6,326 nt of DNA, from NCBI GenBank assembly GCA_947259605.1, contig CAMYMX010000222.1, positions 1-6,326 on the forward strand, in the 5' to 3' direction. Within the stretch, counting starts at the first letter, position 1, and each line of letters opens with the position of its first letter. This DNA is from an uncultured Polyangiaceae bacterium (GTDB lineage: Bacteria > Myxococcota_A > Polyangia > Polyangiales > Houyiibacteriaceae). Shown here piece after piece: positions 1 through 5,171 of this stretch. The notes beneath the pieces are model-generated. The model was not told where the DNA came from, ran no database searches, and was given only the letters and a program-made list of their open reading frames with translations. A program made the translations under genes and the position numbers.

Positions 1-2
1 AC

Positions 3-629
3 GTCCCGTTGCCCCATATCTTCACGACGCTGACGCCGCATGCGTTCGCGCCTCCGTCAAACACACCCCGTCCTGCGGCGCCTGTTTCCAGCCGGCCAAA
101 CCCGCCTGCTCCCGCCTCCCTTCATGGGTCTTCCAACCCTCCGCCGGCGTCGGCGTCCGATCCCGCGATCGCTGCGCAGCTCGACGAGCTCGCGCAGGCG
201 AGCTCGCGCGATGAGGTCGTGCGCGTCGCCTGTCGGGCCTGCCTCGCCGCCGCGCGGGGCGCCGCGTTCCTCGCGCTACGCAAGGGCGTGTTTCGCGGAT
301 GGGATGGCGCGGGCGACGAGGTGACGAGCGCAGGGATTCGAAGCCTTTGGATCCCCGCGACCAATCCCTCGATTCTCAACGAAGTCCTCCACAGCGGTCG
401 GGCGTTCCACGGTGCCTACGGCCAAACCGCGGCCGATCATCTCTTCCGGGCAGCGTTTGGGATCCATGGGCGCGAGGTCATCGTGCTCCCGGTCCTCGTC
501 GGCTCTCGCATGGTTGGGGTCCTGTGCGCCAACGATCCGGCGCCCCCGTCGGCGGCCATCGAAGGGATCGCCGACGCGATGGGCCGGGCCTTCGAGCACC
601 TCATCGTTTCGCAGAAATCGCAGGGTTAA
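3..629 (+). CDS. GAF-like domain protein, C-terminal part (5' end outside window)
   Basis: The frame is open to the left edge. The first possible start is a TTG at 9 with no ribosome binding site, so the true start is probably upstream. Numbered from that TTG (206 residues), 1-50 is a Pro/Ala/Ser-rich low-complexity linker, and about 52-200 is a compact alpha/beta domain that I read as a divergent GAF-like sensor domain. Supporting segments are the helix DPAIAAQLDELAQASSRDEV, the strand AAFLALRKGVFRGW, and the late strands REVIVLPVLVGSRMVGVLCAND (here split only for reading) followed by a helix ending FEHLIVSQK. Myxobacterial regulatory proteins often carry such a domain at the C-terminus after a disordered linker. 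No catalytic motif is visible and the ligand is unknown. It has no signal peptide, so it is probably cytoplasmic. It converges on the lytic transglycosylase gene with a 4-base overlap. That it is a real gene is fairly sure; the GAF assignment is by pattern only. Confidence 0.6.
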   Translation, partial: VPLPHIFTTLTPHAFAPPSNTPRPAAPVSSRPNPPAPASLHGSSNPPPASASDPAIAAQLDELAQASSRDEVVRVACRACLAAARGAAFLALRKGVFRGWDGAGDEVTSAGIRSLWIPATNPSILNEVLHSGRAFHGAYGQTAADHLFRAAFGIHGREVIVLPVLVGSRMVGVLCANDPAPPSAAIEGIADAMGRAFEHLIVSQKSQG

Positions 630-1324
630 TCGGCGAAAACCGCCTGGAGGCCGGGTTCGGTCGCCTTGGCGAGCCGAAGGAGCCGTCGCCGTTCCCGAAG
701 GATCGAGGATGCATAGCCGTTCTGCTTGTCGCAGCGGCCCGAATTGTACCAGGCCAGGCCCTTGTGAACGTCGCCCCCGCAGCGGCCGACCGCCCACTTG
801 TAAAGACCCAGGCCGGCTTCGAGCACCTCCCGCTGGCAGGCGCCTGGACGACGACTGCAGTTGTCGCGGTATTGCGCGTTGTAGACGAAGGGGACGCTCT
901 TGCCTCGGTACCTGGGATTGAGCTGCACGACGCCGCGAGCGCCAACCGGACTTACGGCCAGCGGGTTGAGTCCGGATTCGCGCACGGCAATGCCTGCAGT
1001 GAGAAACGGGTCCACGCCGGCCCGGTTGCTCGTCTCGGTGATCAGACGCGAAAGCGTCGCGATGCGGGCGCGGCATCCACCGTCGCTCACACGGCAGTGC
1101 TGCACGTGAATCGGCTTGCCTTGCCGGCTCTCGCGTACGATCAGACGGGCGTCGATCGCGCGCGCGAGCGCAAGTGACGTGGGATGGTCACCGACCGCGA
1201 TGCGGTAGTCGATTCCTCCTGCGGCAGGAGCCTGCAGCTCTTCCGCCAACGTGGGACCCGCTTCTGTTCGCGAGTTCCACGCGCTGAGAAAAACAACGCC
1301 AATGACCAATAGTACGATTCGCAT
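626..1324 (-). CDS. secreted lytic transglycosylase, SLT-type lysozyme-like domain
   Basis: A predicted exported murein lyase of 232 residues that would cleave the MurNAc-GlcNAc bond in the cell wall, giving 1,6-anhydroMurNAc ends. The N-terminus MRIVLLVIGVVFLSAW is a signal peptide, with a likely cut after Ala22 (TEA|G). The SLT domain spans about 95-215. RESGLNPLAVSPVGARG holds the catalytic Glu116 in the classic ES motif; GVVQLNP (131-137) replaces the usual GLMQLMP; GLAWYNSG (189-196) matches the AxAYNxG motif. Six cysteines (77, 84, 156, 163, 182, 198) could pair as disulfides, which fits export. The ATG at 1324 is preceded by GGGAG six bases away, which fixes the start. It lies 91 bases downstream of the HARE-HTH gene on the same strand and may be co-transcribed with it. 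Its TAA sits inside the TTAA that also carries the stop of the convergent gene. Cell-wall remodelling or a secretion-machine lysin are both possible; nothing nearby decides. Confidence 0.88.
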   Translation of the reverse strand: MRIVLLVIGVVFLSAWNSRTEAGPTLAEELQAPAAGGIDYRIAVGDHPTSLALARAIDARLIVRESRQGKPIHVQHCRVSDGGCRARIATLSRLITETSNRAGVDPFLTAGIAVRESGLNPLAVSPVGARGVVQLNPRYRGKSVPFVYNAQYRDNCSRRPGACQREVLEAGLGLYKWAVGRCGGDVHKGLAWYNSGRCDKQNGYASSILRERRRLLRLAKATEPGLQAVFAD

Positions 1325-1330
1325 GACTCG

Positions 1331-1335
1331 CTCCC
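1331..1335 (-). promoter_or_regulatory. ribosome binding site of the lytic transglycosylase gene
   Basis: GGGAG on the - strand, six bases before the ATG at 1324. It supports that start, and the signal peptide begins directly at it. Confidence 0.7.
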
Positions 1336-1381
1336 GATAACCATCAAGAGGCCGGGACGGTAGGGCATGCGCTTACCTTGC

Positions 1382-1397
1382 GCCACCCCCAGGTGGC
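1382..1397 (-). terminator. GC-rich hairpin after the HARE-HTH/Mrr-like gene
   Basis: A perfect 6-bp stem GCCACC/GGTGGC with a 4-base loop, 18 bases past the stop codon of the upstream - strand gene. No T-run follows, so it is not a standard intrinsic terminator. It may stabilise the 3' end of the message, be a partial stop between the two - strand genes, or be chance in GC-rich DNA. Confidence 0.25.
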
Positions 1398-1415
1398 TCA
1401 GGTGTATCCATCTGG

Positions 1416-3107
1416 CTACAGTTGCTCGACCTCGGCCTCGGGGGCCGGCTCTGGCTCTGCACGCTTTTTCTCAGTGTCTTCGGCGGGTTGCGGAGTGGAT
1501 TCCGAGTCTGCTTCTAGTTCGATGGGCTCGCTTTTGGAGCTTTCGGAACGGTCCGACGCGTCTTTGGCTTCGGCCGATTCGTCCCGGCTGCCCTCTTCGC
1601 CCGCCTCGTCCCGACCACCACGCCGCCGGCCCCGACGTCGGCCTCGCCGTCGCTTGTTGTTGTCCGAATCCTCGCCCTCGTCGGCGTTGGAGCTCGCTGC
1701 GCTGCTGCTGGCGCGCGGCGCACCGCCTCCAAGCGAGTCGAGAAGCTCCACGTCGAGCACGGCCAAGGGAAGCGAGGCGCGGTGAATCCCCACGCCGACT
1801 TCTTCCATCGAGACGGCAAGCGCGTCCCCGTCGAAGACAGCGCAGGGCGCGGCGCCTTCCGCATGCGCTTCACCGAGGATGCCCTCGCGGACCTGCCCCA
1901 GGGTGATTAGCCAACCGACGCGCGCGTGATCGAAATGATGAAGCCCGCCGCGCAGCGCGACGACGGCGTCGTTTTGGATGGGTTGATTGCCACGAAAGAT
2001 CGTGATCGCCAGCGGCGTTTCCTCGGGACCCCGCCGCAGCGTGCCCGCGAGGCTGAAGTCGCCCGCATCGGCGCGAACGCCGCGGAGCGAATGAACGCCA
2101 ACCGCGTTGAGCCAGGTGGCCAGGAGCTCGAGCAAGGCGCCATCGGGCAGGCTTCGCAGCCGCTTGATGAATGCCCGGCGCACACTCTGCCGCTGCCGGT
2201 CCGCGGCACGGATCGCGTCCCGCTCGGCGTTGACGGCATCGCTCGGCAGGTCCCATTCGAGCAGGGCGAGGAGCCCATCGACCTCACGGAACCGCGGGCG
2301 CCCGCCCGATGCCCGTCGCTTGGCGTTGTCGCCCCGGACGGCGGCGCCCAGCGTGGGGGCCAGGAGGGCTGGGGTCCCGGCGAGCCTGCCGGTGCCGATC
2401 AAGGCCTCCGCGACCTGGACCAGGGTCCCCGGTTTGCGGCTGCCACCACGAAGCGCCGTTTCGATGGCGTCGGAAAGGTCCCGGCCCACGGGCTCGCCGG
2501 CTTCCGCGGCCCTGTTCGCAGGTGCCGGAGGCTCTTTGCGGCTCCGGCTGCGGGAGGCCGGCCGACGTTCCCGTTCCGGCCGGGCATCTGACGTCGATGC
2601 GCCCTCGGCGTCGCGCTCGCGTCGCCTTCTGGGACGGCGCTTGCGTGGCCGACGGGCATCGCGCGACTCGTCATCGAGGTTGGCGAGAATCAACTCGTCG
2701 TCATCGTCTTCTTCGGGGAAAACATCGGCCCCTGGAAGGTCTTGCGCCGCAACCAGAGTCTCTTCGTCAGCTTCTTCTACGTCCACGGCGGCCGCGGTCT
2801 CGTCGTCGCCGGCCTTCGGCTCCGAGGCCTCGGGGGCGTCGCTGTCGGAGGTGTCGCCGGCTGCTTCCTCGATGGCCTCCTCCGGGGATTCCCGCAGGGC
2901 GAAGACCCCCGGCTTGACCTTGAGGATCGGAGCATCGCCTCGGTCTTTTTTGACCATGGTGGCGAGCCTCGAGCTCATCGTCGTTTCCGGGGTCTTACCG
3001 ACGTGTGAAAGAAGGTTTTTCTCTATCGCGATTTCGGTGATTTTCTTGTAGTGGAGGGGCTTTCCGGCCGAGCGGAGAACCTCCACGGCTGCTTCCGTGA
3101 ATGTCAT
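1416..3107 (-). CDS. HARE-HTH winged-helix protein with degenerate Mrr-like nuclease domain
   Basis: Probably a DNA- or chromosome-associated regulatory protein of 563 residues; its role is unknown. Residues 1-71 are a HARE-HTH winged helix (MTFTEAAVEVLRSAGKPLHY, then KKITEIAIEKNLL and a wing ending KPGVFALRE), the fold shared with RNA polymerase delta subunit and ASXL. Then come an acidic stretch (74-148, with EEDDDDE) and an Arg-rich stretch (148-191). About 208-286 resembles a second, diverged HARE-HTH (LVQVAEALIGTGRLAG...FREVDGLLALLEW). About 323-459 resembles the Mrr restriction-endonuclease fold (ALLELLATWLNAVGVHSL; VGWLITLGQVREGILGEAHA; AVFDGDALAVSMEEVGVG), but the catalytic Q/ExK is TIF (369-371), so cleavage is unlikely. 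The tail (460-563) has an RRRGRRRGRRRGG block inside acidic sequence. ATG 3107 is preferred because the family begins there, with AGGA 12 bases upstream; a GTG at 3128 would add seven residues. It is divergent from ddl. Confidence 0.85.
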   Translation of the reverse strand: MTFTEAAVEVLRSAGKPLHYKKITEIAIEKNLLSHVGKTPETTMSSRLATMVKKDRGDAPILKVKPGVFALRESPEEAIEEAAGDTSDSDAPEASEPKAGDDETAAAVDVEEADEETLVAAQDLPGADVFPEEDDDDELILANLDDESRDARRPRKRRPRRRRERDAEGASTSDARPERERRPASRSRSRKEPPAPANRAAEAGEPVGRDLSDAIETALRGGSRKPGTLVQVAEALIGTGRLAGTPALLAPTLGAAVRGDNAKRRASGGRPRFREVDGLLALLEWDLPSDAVNAERDAIRAADRQRQSVRRAFIKRLRSLPDGALLELLATWLNAVGVHSLRGVRADAGDFSLAGTLRRGPEETPLAITIFRGNQPIQNDAVVALRGGLHHFDHARVGWLITLGQVREGILGEAHAEGAAPCAVFDGDALAVSMEEVGVGIHRASLPLAVLDVELLDSLGGGAPRASSSAASSNADEGEDSDNNKRRRGRRRGRRRGGRDEAGEEGSRDESAEAKDASDRSESSKSEPIELEADSESTPQPAEDTEKKRAEPEPAPEAEVEQL

Positions 3108-3211
3108 TTTGGTATTTGTTCCTGTCACTCCGGTGGGCGATACGAGGGGTCGCGACGGGGAGCGGAGATTCGCTCCACCCGCGCATTGCTCCGTTGCCCT
3201 AAGGGCCGTGA

Positions 3212-3241
3212 GCTATGCTCGTTCGCACTTCCACCGGACAA
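3212..3241 (-). promoter_or_regulatory. candidate promoter of the HARE-HTH gene
   Basis: On the - strand, TTGTCC (3241-3236) is followed after 18 bases by CATAGC (3217-3212), a weak sigma-70-like pair. Transcription would begin near 3205, within the palindrome GCCCTAAGGGC (3196-3206), leaving a leader of about 100 bases. The match is poor and the call tentative. Confidence 0.2.
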
Positions 3242-3263
3242 AAGCGGTCATTGAGTTGATTTT

Positions 3264-3279
3264 TGGGTCGACAGACCCA
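3264..3279. repeat. perfect 6-bp inverted repeat with GACA loop
   Basis: TGGGTC and GACCCA flank the four bases GACA. It is preceded on the + strand by a run of T and not followed by one on either strand, so it is not an intrinsic terminator for either divergent gene. A regulator-binding dyad or chance are the alternatives. Confidence 0.3.
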
Positions 3280-3410
3280 TTCGTGCTTTCTCGGTACCAC
3301 TGAGCCCGCGGCAAGGCAATGAAACGTGACCTCCAGAGGCGACAAATCGATCCTCGGCCGGGGGGCCTGTCGTGAAGCCTGCGCAGTTATGGGCCTTAAT
3401 CCCTGTGGAT

Positions 3411-3439
3411 TTGACTTTGGCAGATCCGAGGCCCATACG
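3411..3439 (+). promoter_or_regulatory. candidate promoter of ddl
   Basis: TTGACT (5 of 6 to the -35 consensus, 3411-3416), 17 bases, then CATACG (3434-3439; ATA matches the middle of TATAAT). Transcription would start near 3446 and give a leader of about 187 bases before the ddl ATG. The -10 is weak, but the same CATA form recurs upstream of the Rrf2-family gene. Confidence 0.3.
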
Positions 3440-3540
3440 GCGGGTTTGTCGGTAATTGGCTCTGGCCGATCGCCGCTGTTACAGCCAAATGGGCATGGGC
3501 AGTGGTCGTTTGTGTCAGATGGGCGTCGCCGCTGTGGCAC

Positions 3541-3577
3541 GCGAGACACGGGCGCTGGGACCCGTCGCAGCGTTTTT
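3541..3577 (+). terminator. terminator-like hairpin in the ddl leader
   Basis: ACGGG (3548-3552) pairs with CCCGT (3561-3565) around an 8-base loop. An outer GCG/CGC (3541-3543/3566-3568) can close the stem across a 4-base bulge. TTTTT follows at 3573-3577. If the ddl promoter is at 3411-3439 this could attenuate ddl transcription; the bulge and the 4-base gap before the T-run make it weak. Confidence 0.2.
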
Positions 3578-3621
3578 GGGGTGAAGTGGGTTGGCCCGCT
3601 CTTCGCATTGGTCGCGCTTCG

Positions 3622-3626
3622 AGGAG
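3622..3626 (+). promoter_or_regulatory. ribosome binding site of ddl
   Basis: AGGAG six bases before the ATG at 3633. It selects MKDKEIGILLGG as the N-terminus over the upstream in-frame TTG at 3591, which has no such site and would add 14 residues foreign to the family. Confidence 0.85.
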
Positions 3627-3632
3627 AATCGA

Positions 3633-4628
3633 ATGAAGGACAAAGAGATTGGCATACTGCTCGGGGGCGTGAGCGCGGAGCGCGAGATTTCCGTCAAGAC
3701 CGGAGAAGCCATGTTCGAGGCGCTCGCGGCCCGTGGGTACCGGGTCCAAAAGGTCTTCGTGGACGGGGACATCGACCAGGTGCTGCGGCAGACCAAGATC
3801 GACCTCGCGGTCATCGCCCTTCACGGCACCTACGGCGAAGATGGCTGCATCCAGGGCCTGCTCGAGACGCTGGGCATTCCCTACACCGGATCGGGCGTCC
3901 TTGCGAGCGCACTGTCGATGGACAAGCTGAAGAGCAAGGAGCTTTTTCGCCTCTATAACGTGCCGACGCCTTCGTACTACGCGGTGCGGCGCGACGACCT
4001 CGACCGGCTCGAACAGATTCACAGCTCGTTTGGATTCCCGAGCTTCGTCAAGCCCCGCAGCGGTGGTTCGAGCGTCGGCGCCGGAGGGGCCACGACCATG
4101 AGCGAGCTGCGGCAGCGCTGCGAGGACGCGGGCCGGTTCGACGATTGGATTCTCGTCGAACGTCTGATCCGAGGTCGGGAAGTGGCGGTTGGGCTGCTCG
4201 ACGGCAATGCCCTCGGCGCGATTGAAATCGAGCCCAAGGGCGGGTTCTACGACTACAAGTCGAAGTACCAAAAAGGGCAGAGCGAATATCACTTCCCCGC
4301 CCGGCTTTCGCCGACCCGCTACCAGGGCGTGCTGCATCTGGCAGAGCGCGCGGTCCACGCCGTCGGCGCGACCGGTGCGACCCGTGTCGACCTGCTGGTG
4401 ACCTCGGACGAGAACGAGTACGTCCTCGAGGTCAATACGCTGCCCGGGATGACCCCCACGTCCTTGCTGCCCAAAATCGCCGCAGGGGCCGGCTACGACT
4501 TCGGTGACCTCTGCGAGGCCATTCTCGAGCGGGCCGCTCTCCACGCCGGTGACGGGCTTCCAAGCGTCTCCGAGGCCGACCGCGCCGTGTCCACCGGCAG
4601 CCGCGTACCGATCGCGCCCGCGGAATAG
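3633..4628 (+). CDS. ddl: D-alanine--D-alanine ligase
   Basis: Cytoplasmic ATP-grasp ligase joining two D-alanines with ATP to make the dipeptide end of the peptidoglycan precursor (MurF substrate). It has 331 residues, slightly longer than the roughly 306 of E. coli DdlB because of a C-terminal extension of about 30 residues. N-terminal lobe: LLGGVSAEREIS with Glu16, the residue that holds the first D-Ala. The signature HGTYGEDGCIQG (64-75) is followed by PYTGSG and SALSMDK. ATP and loop region: KPRSGGSSVGA with Ser147. Omega loop: FYDYKSKY with Lys211-Tyr212, the Tyr that marks D-Ala rather than D-lactate as second substrate. Metal and transition-state residues: Arg251, Asp253, Glu266, Asn268 (EVNTLPGMT) and Ser277. 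Nothing essential is missing. It is not in a mur/fts cluster, has its own long leader, and the next gene begins after 90 bases with its own promoter. Confidence 0.96.
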   Translation: MKDKEIGILLGGVSAEREISVKTGEAMFEALAARGYRVQKVFVDGDIDQVLRQTKIDLAVIALHGTYGEDGCIQGLLETLGIPYTGSGVLASALSMDKLKSKELFRLYNVPTPSYYAVRRDDLDRLEQIHSSFGFPSFVKPRSGGSSVGAGGATTMSELRQRCEDAGRFDDWILVERLIRGREVAVGLLDGNALGAIEIEPKGGFYDYKSKYQKGQSEYHFPARLSPTRYQGVLHLAERAVHAVGATGATRVDLLVTSDENEYVLEVNTLPGMTPTSLLPKIAAGAGYDFGDLCEAILERAALHAGDGLPSVSEADRAVSTGSRVPIAPAE

Positions 4629-4642
4629 CACCCGCTCTTCGA

Positions 4643-4666
4643 GCCGCCTCGGAGGCCGGTGGTTTT
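4643..4666 (+). terminator. possible weak intrinsic terminator of ddl
   Basis: GCCT/AGGC (4646-4649/4653-4656) around CGG. It extends past a bulged C4657 by CC/GG (4644-4645/4658-4659), and TTTT follows at 4663-4666. It begins 15 bases after the ddl stop. The stem is short and the T-run is only four long, so termination may be partial. Confidence 0.28.
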
Positions 4667-4680
4667 CGCCAAGAGCATTC

Positions 4681-4709
4681 TTGACAATTCCGATGTGGGA
4701 ACACATAGA
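4681..4709 (+). promoter_or_regulatory. promoter and overlapping dyad (candidate operator) of the Rrf2-cysK operon
   Basis: A perfect -35 TTGACA (4681-4686), 17 bases, then CATAGA (4704-4709) as a weak -10. Between and across them lies the dyad ATGTGGGAACACAT (4693-4706), 5-bp arms around GGAA. A protein bound there would cover the -10, so the site suits repression, most simply autoregulation by the Rrf2-family protein encoded next. The predicted start (about 4716) falls only a few bases before the GTG at 4719. Confidence 0.45.
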
Positions 4710-4718
4710 TCCCGCAGA

Positions 4719-5171
4719 GTGAAGCTCTCCAACAAAGGCCGATATGGCGTCCGCGCTATCTTTGACATCGCCTTTCACAGCGCTGGCAAGGCGACGCAGA
4801 TCAAGGACATCTCGCGCCGGCAGGCGATCCCGCCGCGCTTCCTCGAGCAGATCTTTCAGGACCTCAAGCGGGCGGGGCTCGTGACGTCCAAGCGTGGGCC
4901 TCGAGGTGGTTATGCCCTTGCGATGGATCCGGACGATATTCGGCTCGGCGACATCGTGCGCGCGCTCGAAGGGCCCATTCTCCTGGCCGGCAACGACGGG
5001 AGTGGCGATGCGGACGAAACCAGCCGAGTCGTGACCGAAACCGTCTTTTCCGAGCTTTCCGACAACATCGAGGCGTGCTTTGACGCGGTCACGATCCAAG
5101 ATCTCTGCAATCGAGGCGATGCGCACGGAGTTCGCCGCGCGCCGCCTCGCCGCTACGTATATTCGATCTGA
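4719..5171 (+). CDS. Rrf2-family transcriptional regulator, CymR-like
   Basis: A dimeric winged-helix regulator of 150 residues, probably controlling sulfur/cysteine genes. The GTG start gives MKLSNKGRYGVRAIFDIA, the standard Rrf2 opening. Helix-turn-helix about 25-50 (TQIKDISRRQAIPPRFLEQI), wing SKRGPRGGYALA (57-68), then DIRLGDIVRALEGP (73-86) and the dimerisation helix (about 102-130). The IscR/NsrR pattern of three clustered Fe-S cysteines is absent: the only Cys are 120 and 130, in the late helix, so an Fe-S sensor is unlikely. This matches the CymR type, which senses cysteine status by binding CysK. The last residues, RYVYSI, end in Ile, as expected of a CysK-binding tail. The stop overlaps the cysK ATG by one base (TGATG), implying translational coupling and equal expression. 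No ribosome binding site precedes the GTG, and the predicted transcript start is adjacent, so the message may be leaderless. The family is sure; the CymR role is inferred. Confidence 0.9.
   Translation: MKLSNKGRYGVRAIFDIAFHSAGKATQIKDISRRQAIPPRFLEQIFQDLKRAGLVTSKRGPRGGYALAMDPDDIRLGDIVRALEGPILLAGNDGSGDADETSRVVTETVFSELSDNIEACFDAVTIQDLCNRGDAHGVRRAPPRRYVYSI

Larger units (their letters stand above)
3108..3632. other. divergent intergenic region between the HARE-HTH gene and ddl
   Basis: About 525 bases without a credible gene. The open frames here lack ribosome binding sites, family resemblance and, mostly, independence from ddl. I see weak promoter-like pairs for both directions, a TGGGTC/GACCCA hairpin (3264-3279), a GGAGCG/CGCTCC hairpin (3159-3176), the palindromes GCCCTAAGGGC (3196-3206) and GCTGTTACAGC (3475-3485), and a direct repeat TCGCCGCTGT at 3470-3479 and 3526-3535. 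No tRNA arms and no riboswitch core that I recognise are present. Confidence 0.6.

Noticed and set aside
276..1177. Long open frames on both strands across the GAF-like and lytic transglycosylase genes
   Set aside because: They overlap genes with clear domain evidence, lack ribosome binding sites and are rich in Arg/Pro/Ala as expected of shadow frames.
2107..3051. A 314-residue Ser/Arg-rich frame antisense to the HARE-HTH gene
   Set aside because: The Ser-rich composition is the mirror of the Asp/Glu/Arg codons in the real gene's charged linkers; no start signal or domain is visible.
1416..3107. Reading the HARE-HTH/Mrr-like gene as an active type IV restriction system
   Set aside because: The Q/ExK catalytic motif is missing, and no methyltransferase or partner restriction gene is adjacent.
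3199..3549. A 116-residue - strand frame in the divergent intergenic region
   Set aside because: No ribosome binding site, no recognisable domain, biased Pro/Arg/Cys content; likely chance.
3326..3958. A 210-residue + strand frame starting in the intergenic region
   Set aside because: It runs out of frame through the conserved N-terminal lobe of ddl and turns into a shadow translation there.
4688..4701. TTCC-N6-GGAA inverted repeat in the Rrf2 promoter
   Set aside because: It overlaps the dyad ATGTGGGAACACAT, which has longer arms and a shorter centre and explains the region better.
3396..5126. A 576-residue open frame on the - strand across ddl and the Rrf2-family gene
   Set aside because: It is antisense to two clearly recognised genes, matches no family I know, and is explained by high GC at codon third positions leaving few stops in the mirror frame.
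4719..5171. Calling the Rrf2-family gene iscR or nsrR
   Set aside because: The three clustered cysteines that bind the Fe-S cluster are absent and no isc/suf or nitric-oxide genes are adjacent.
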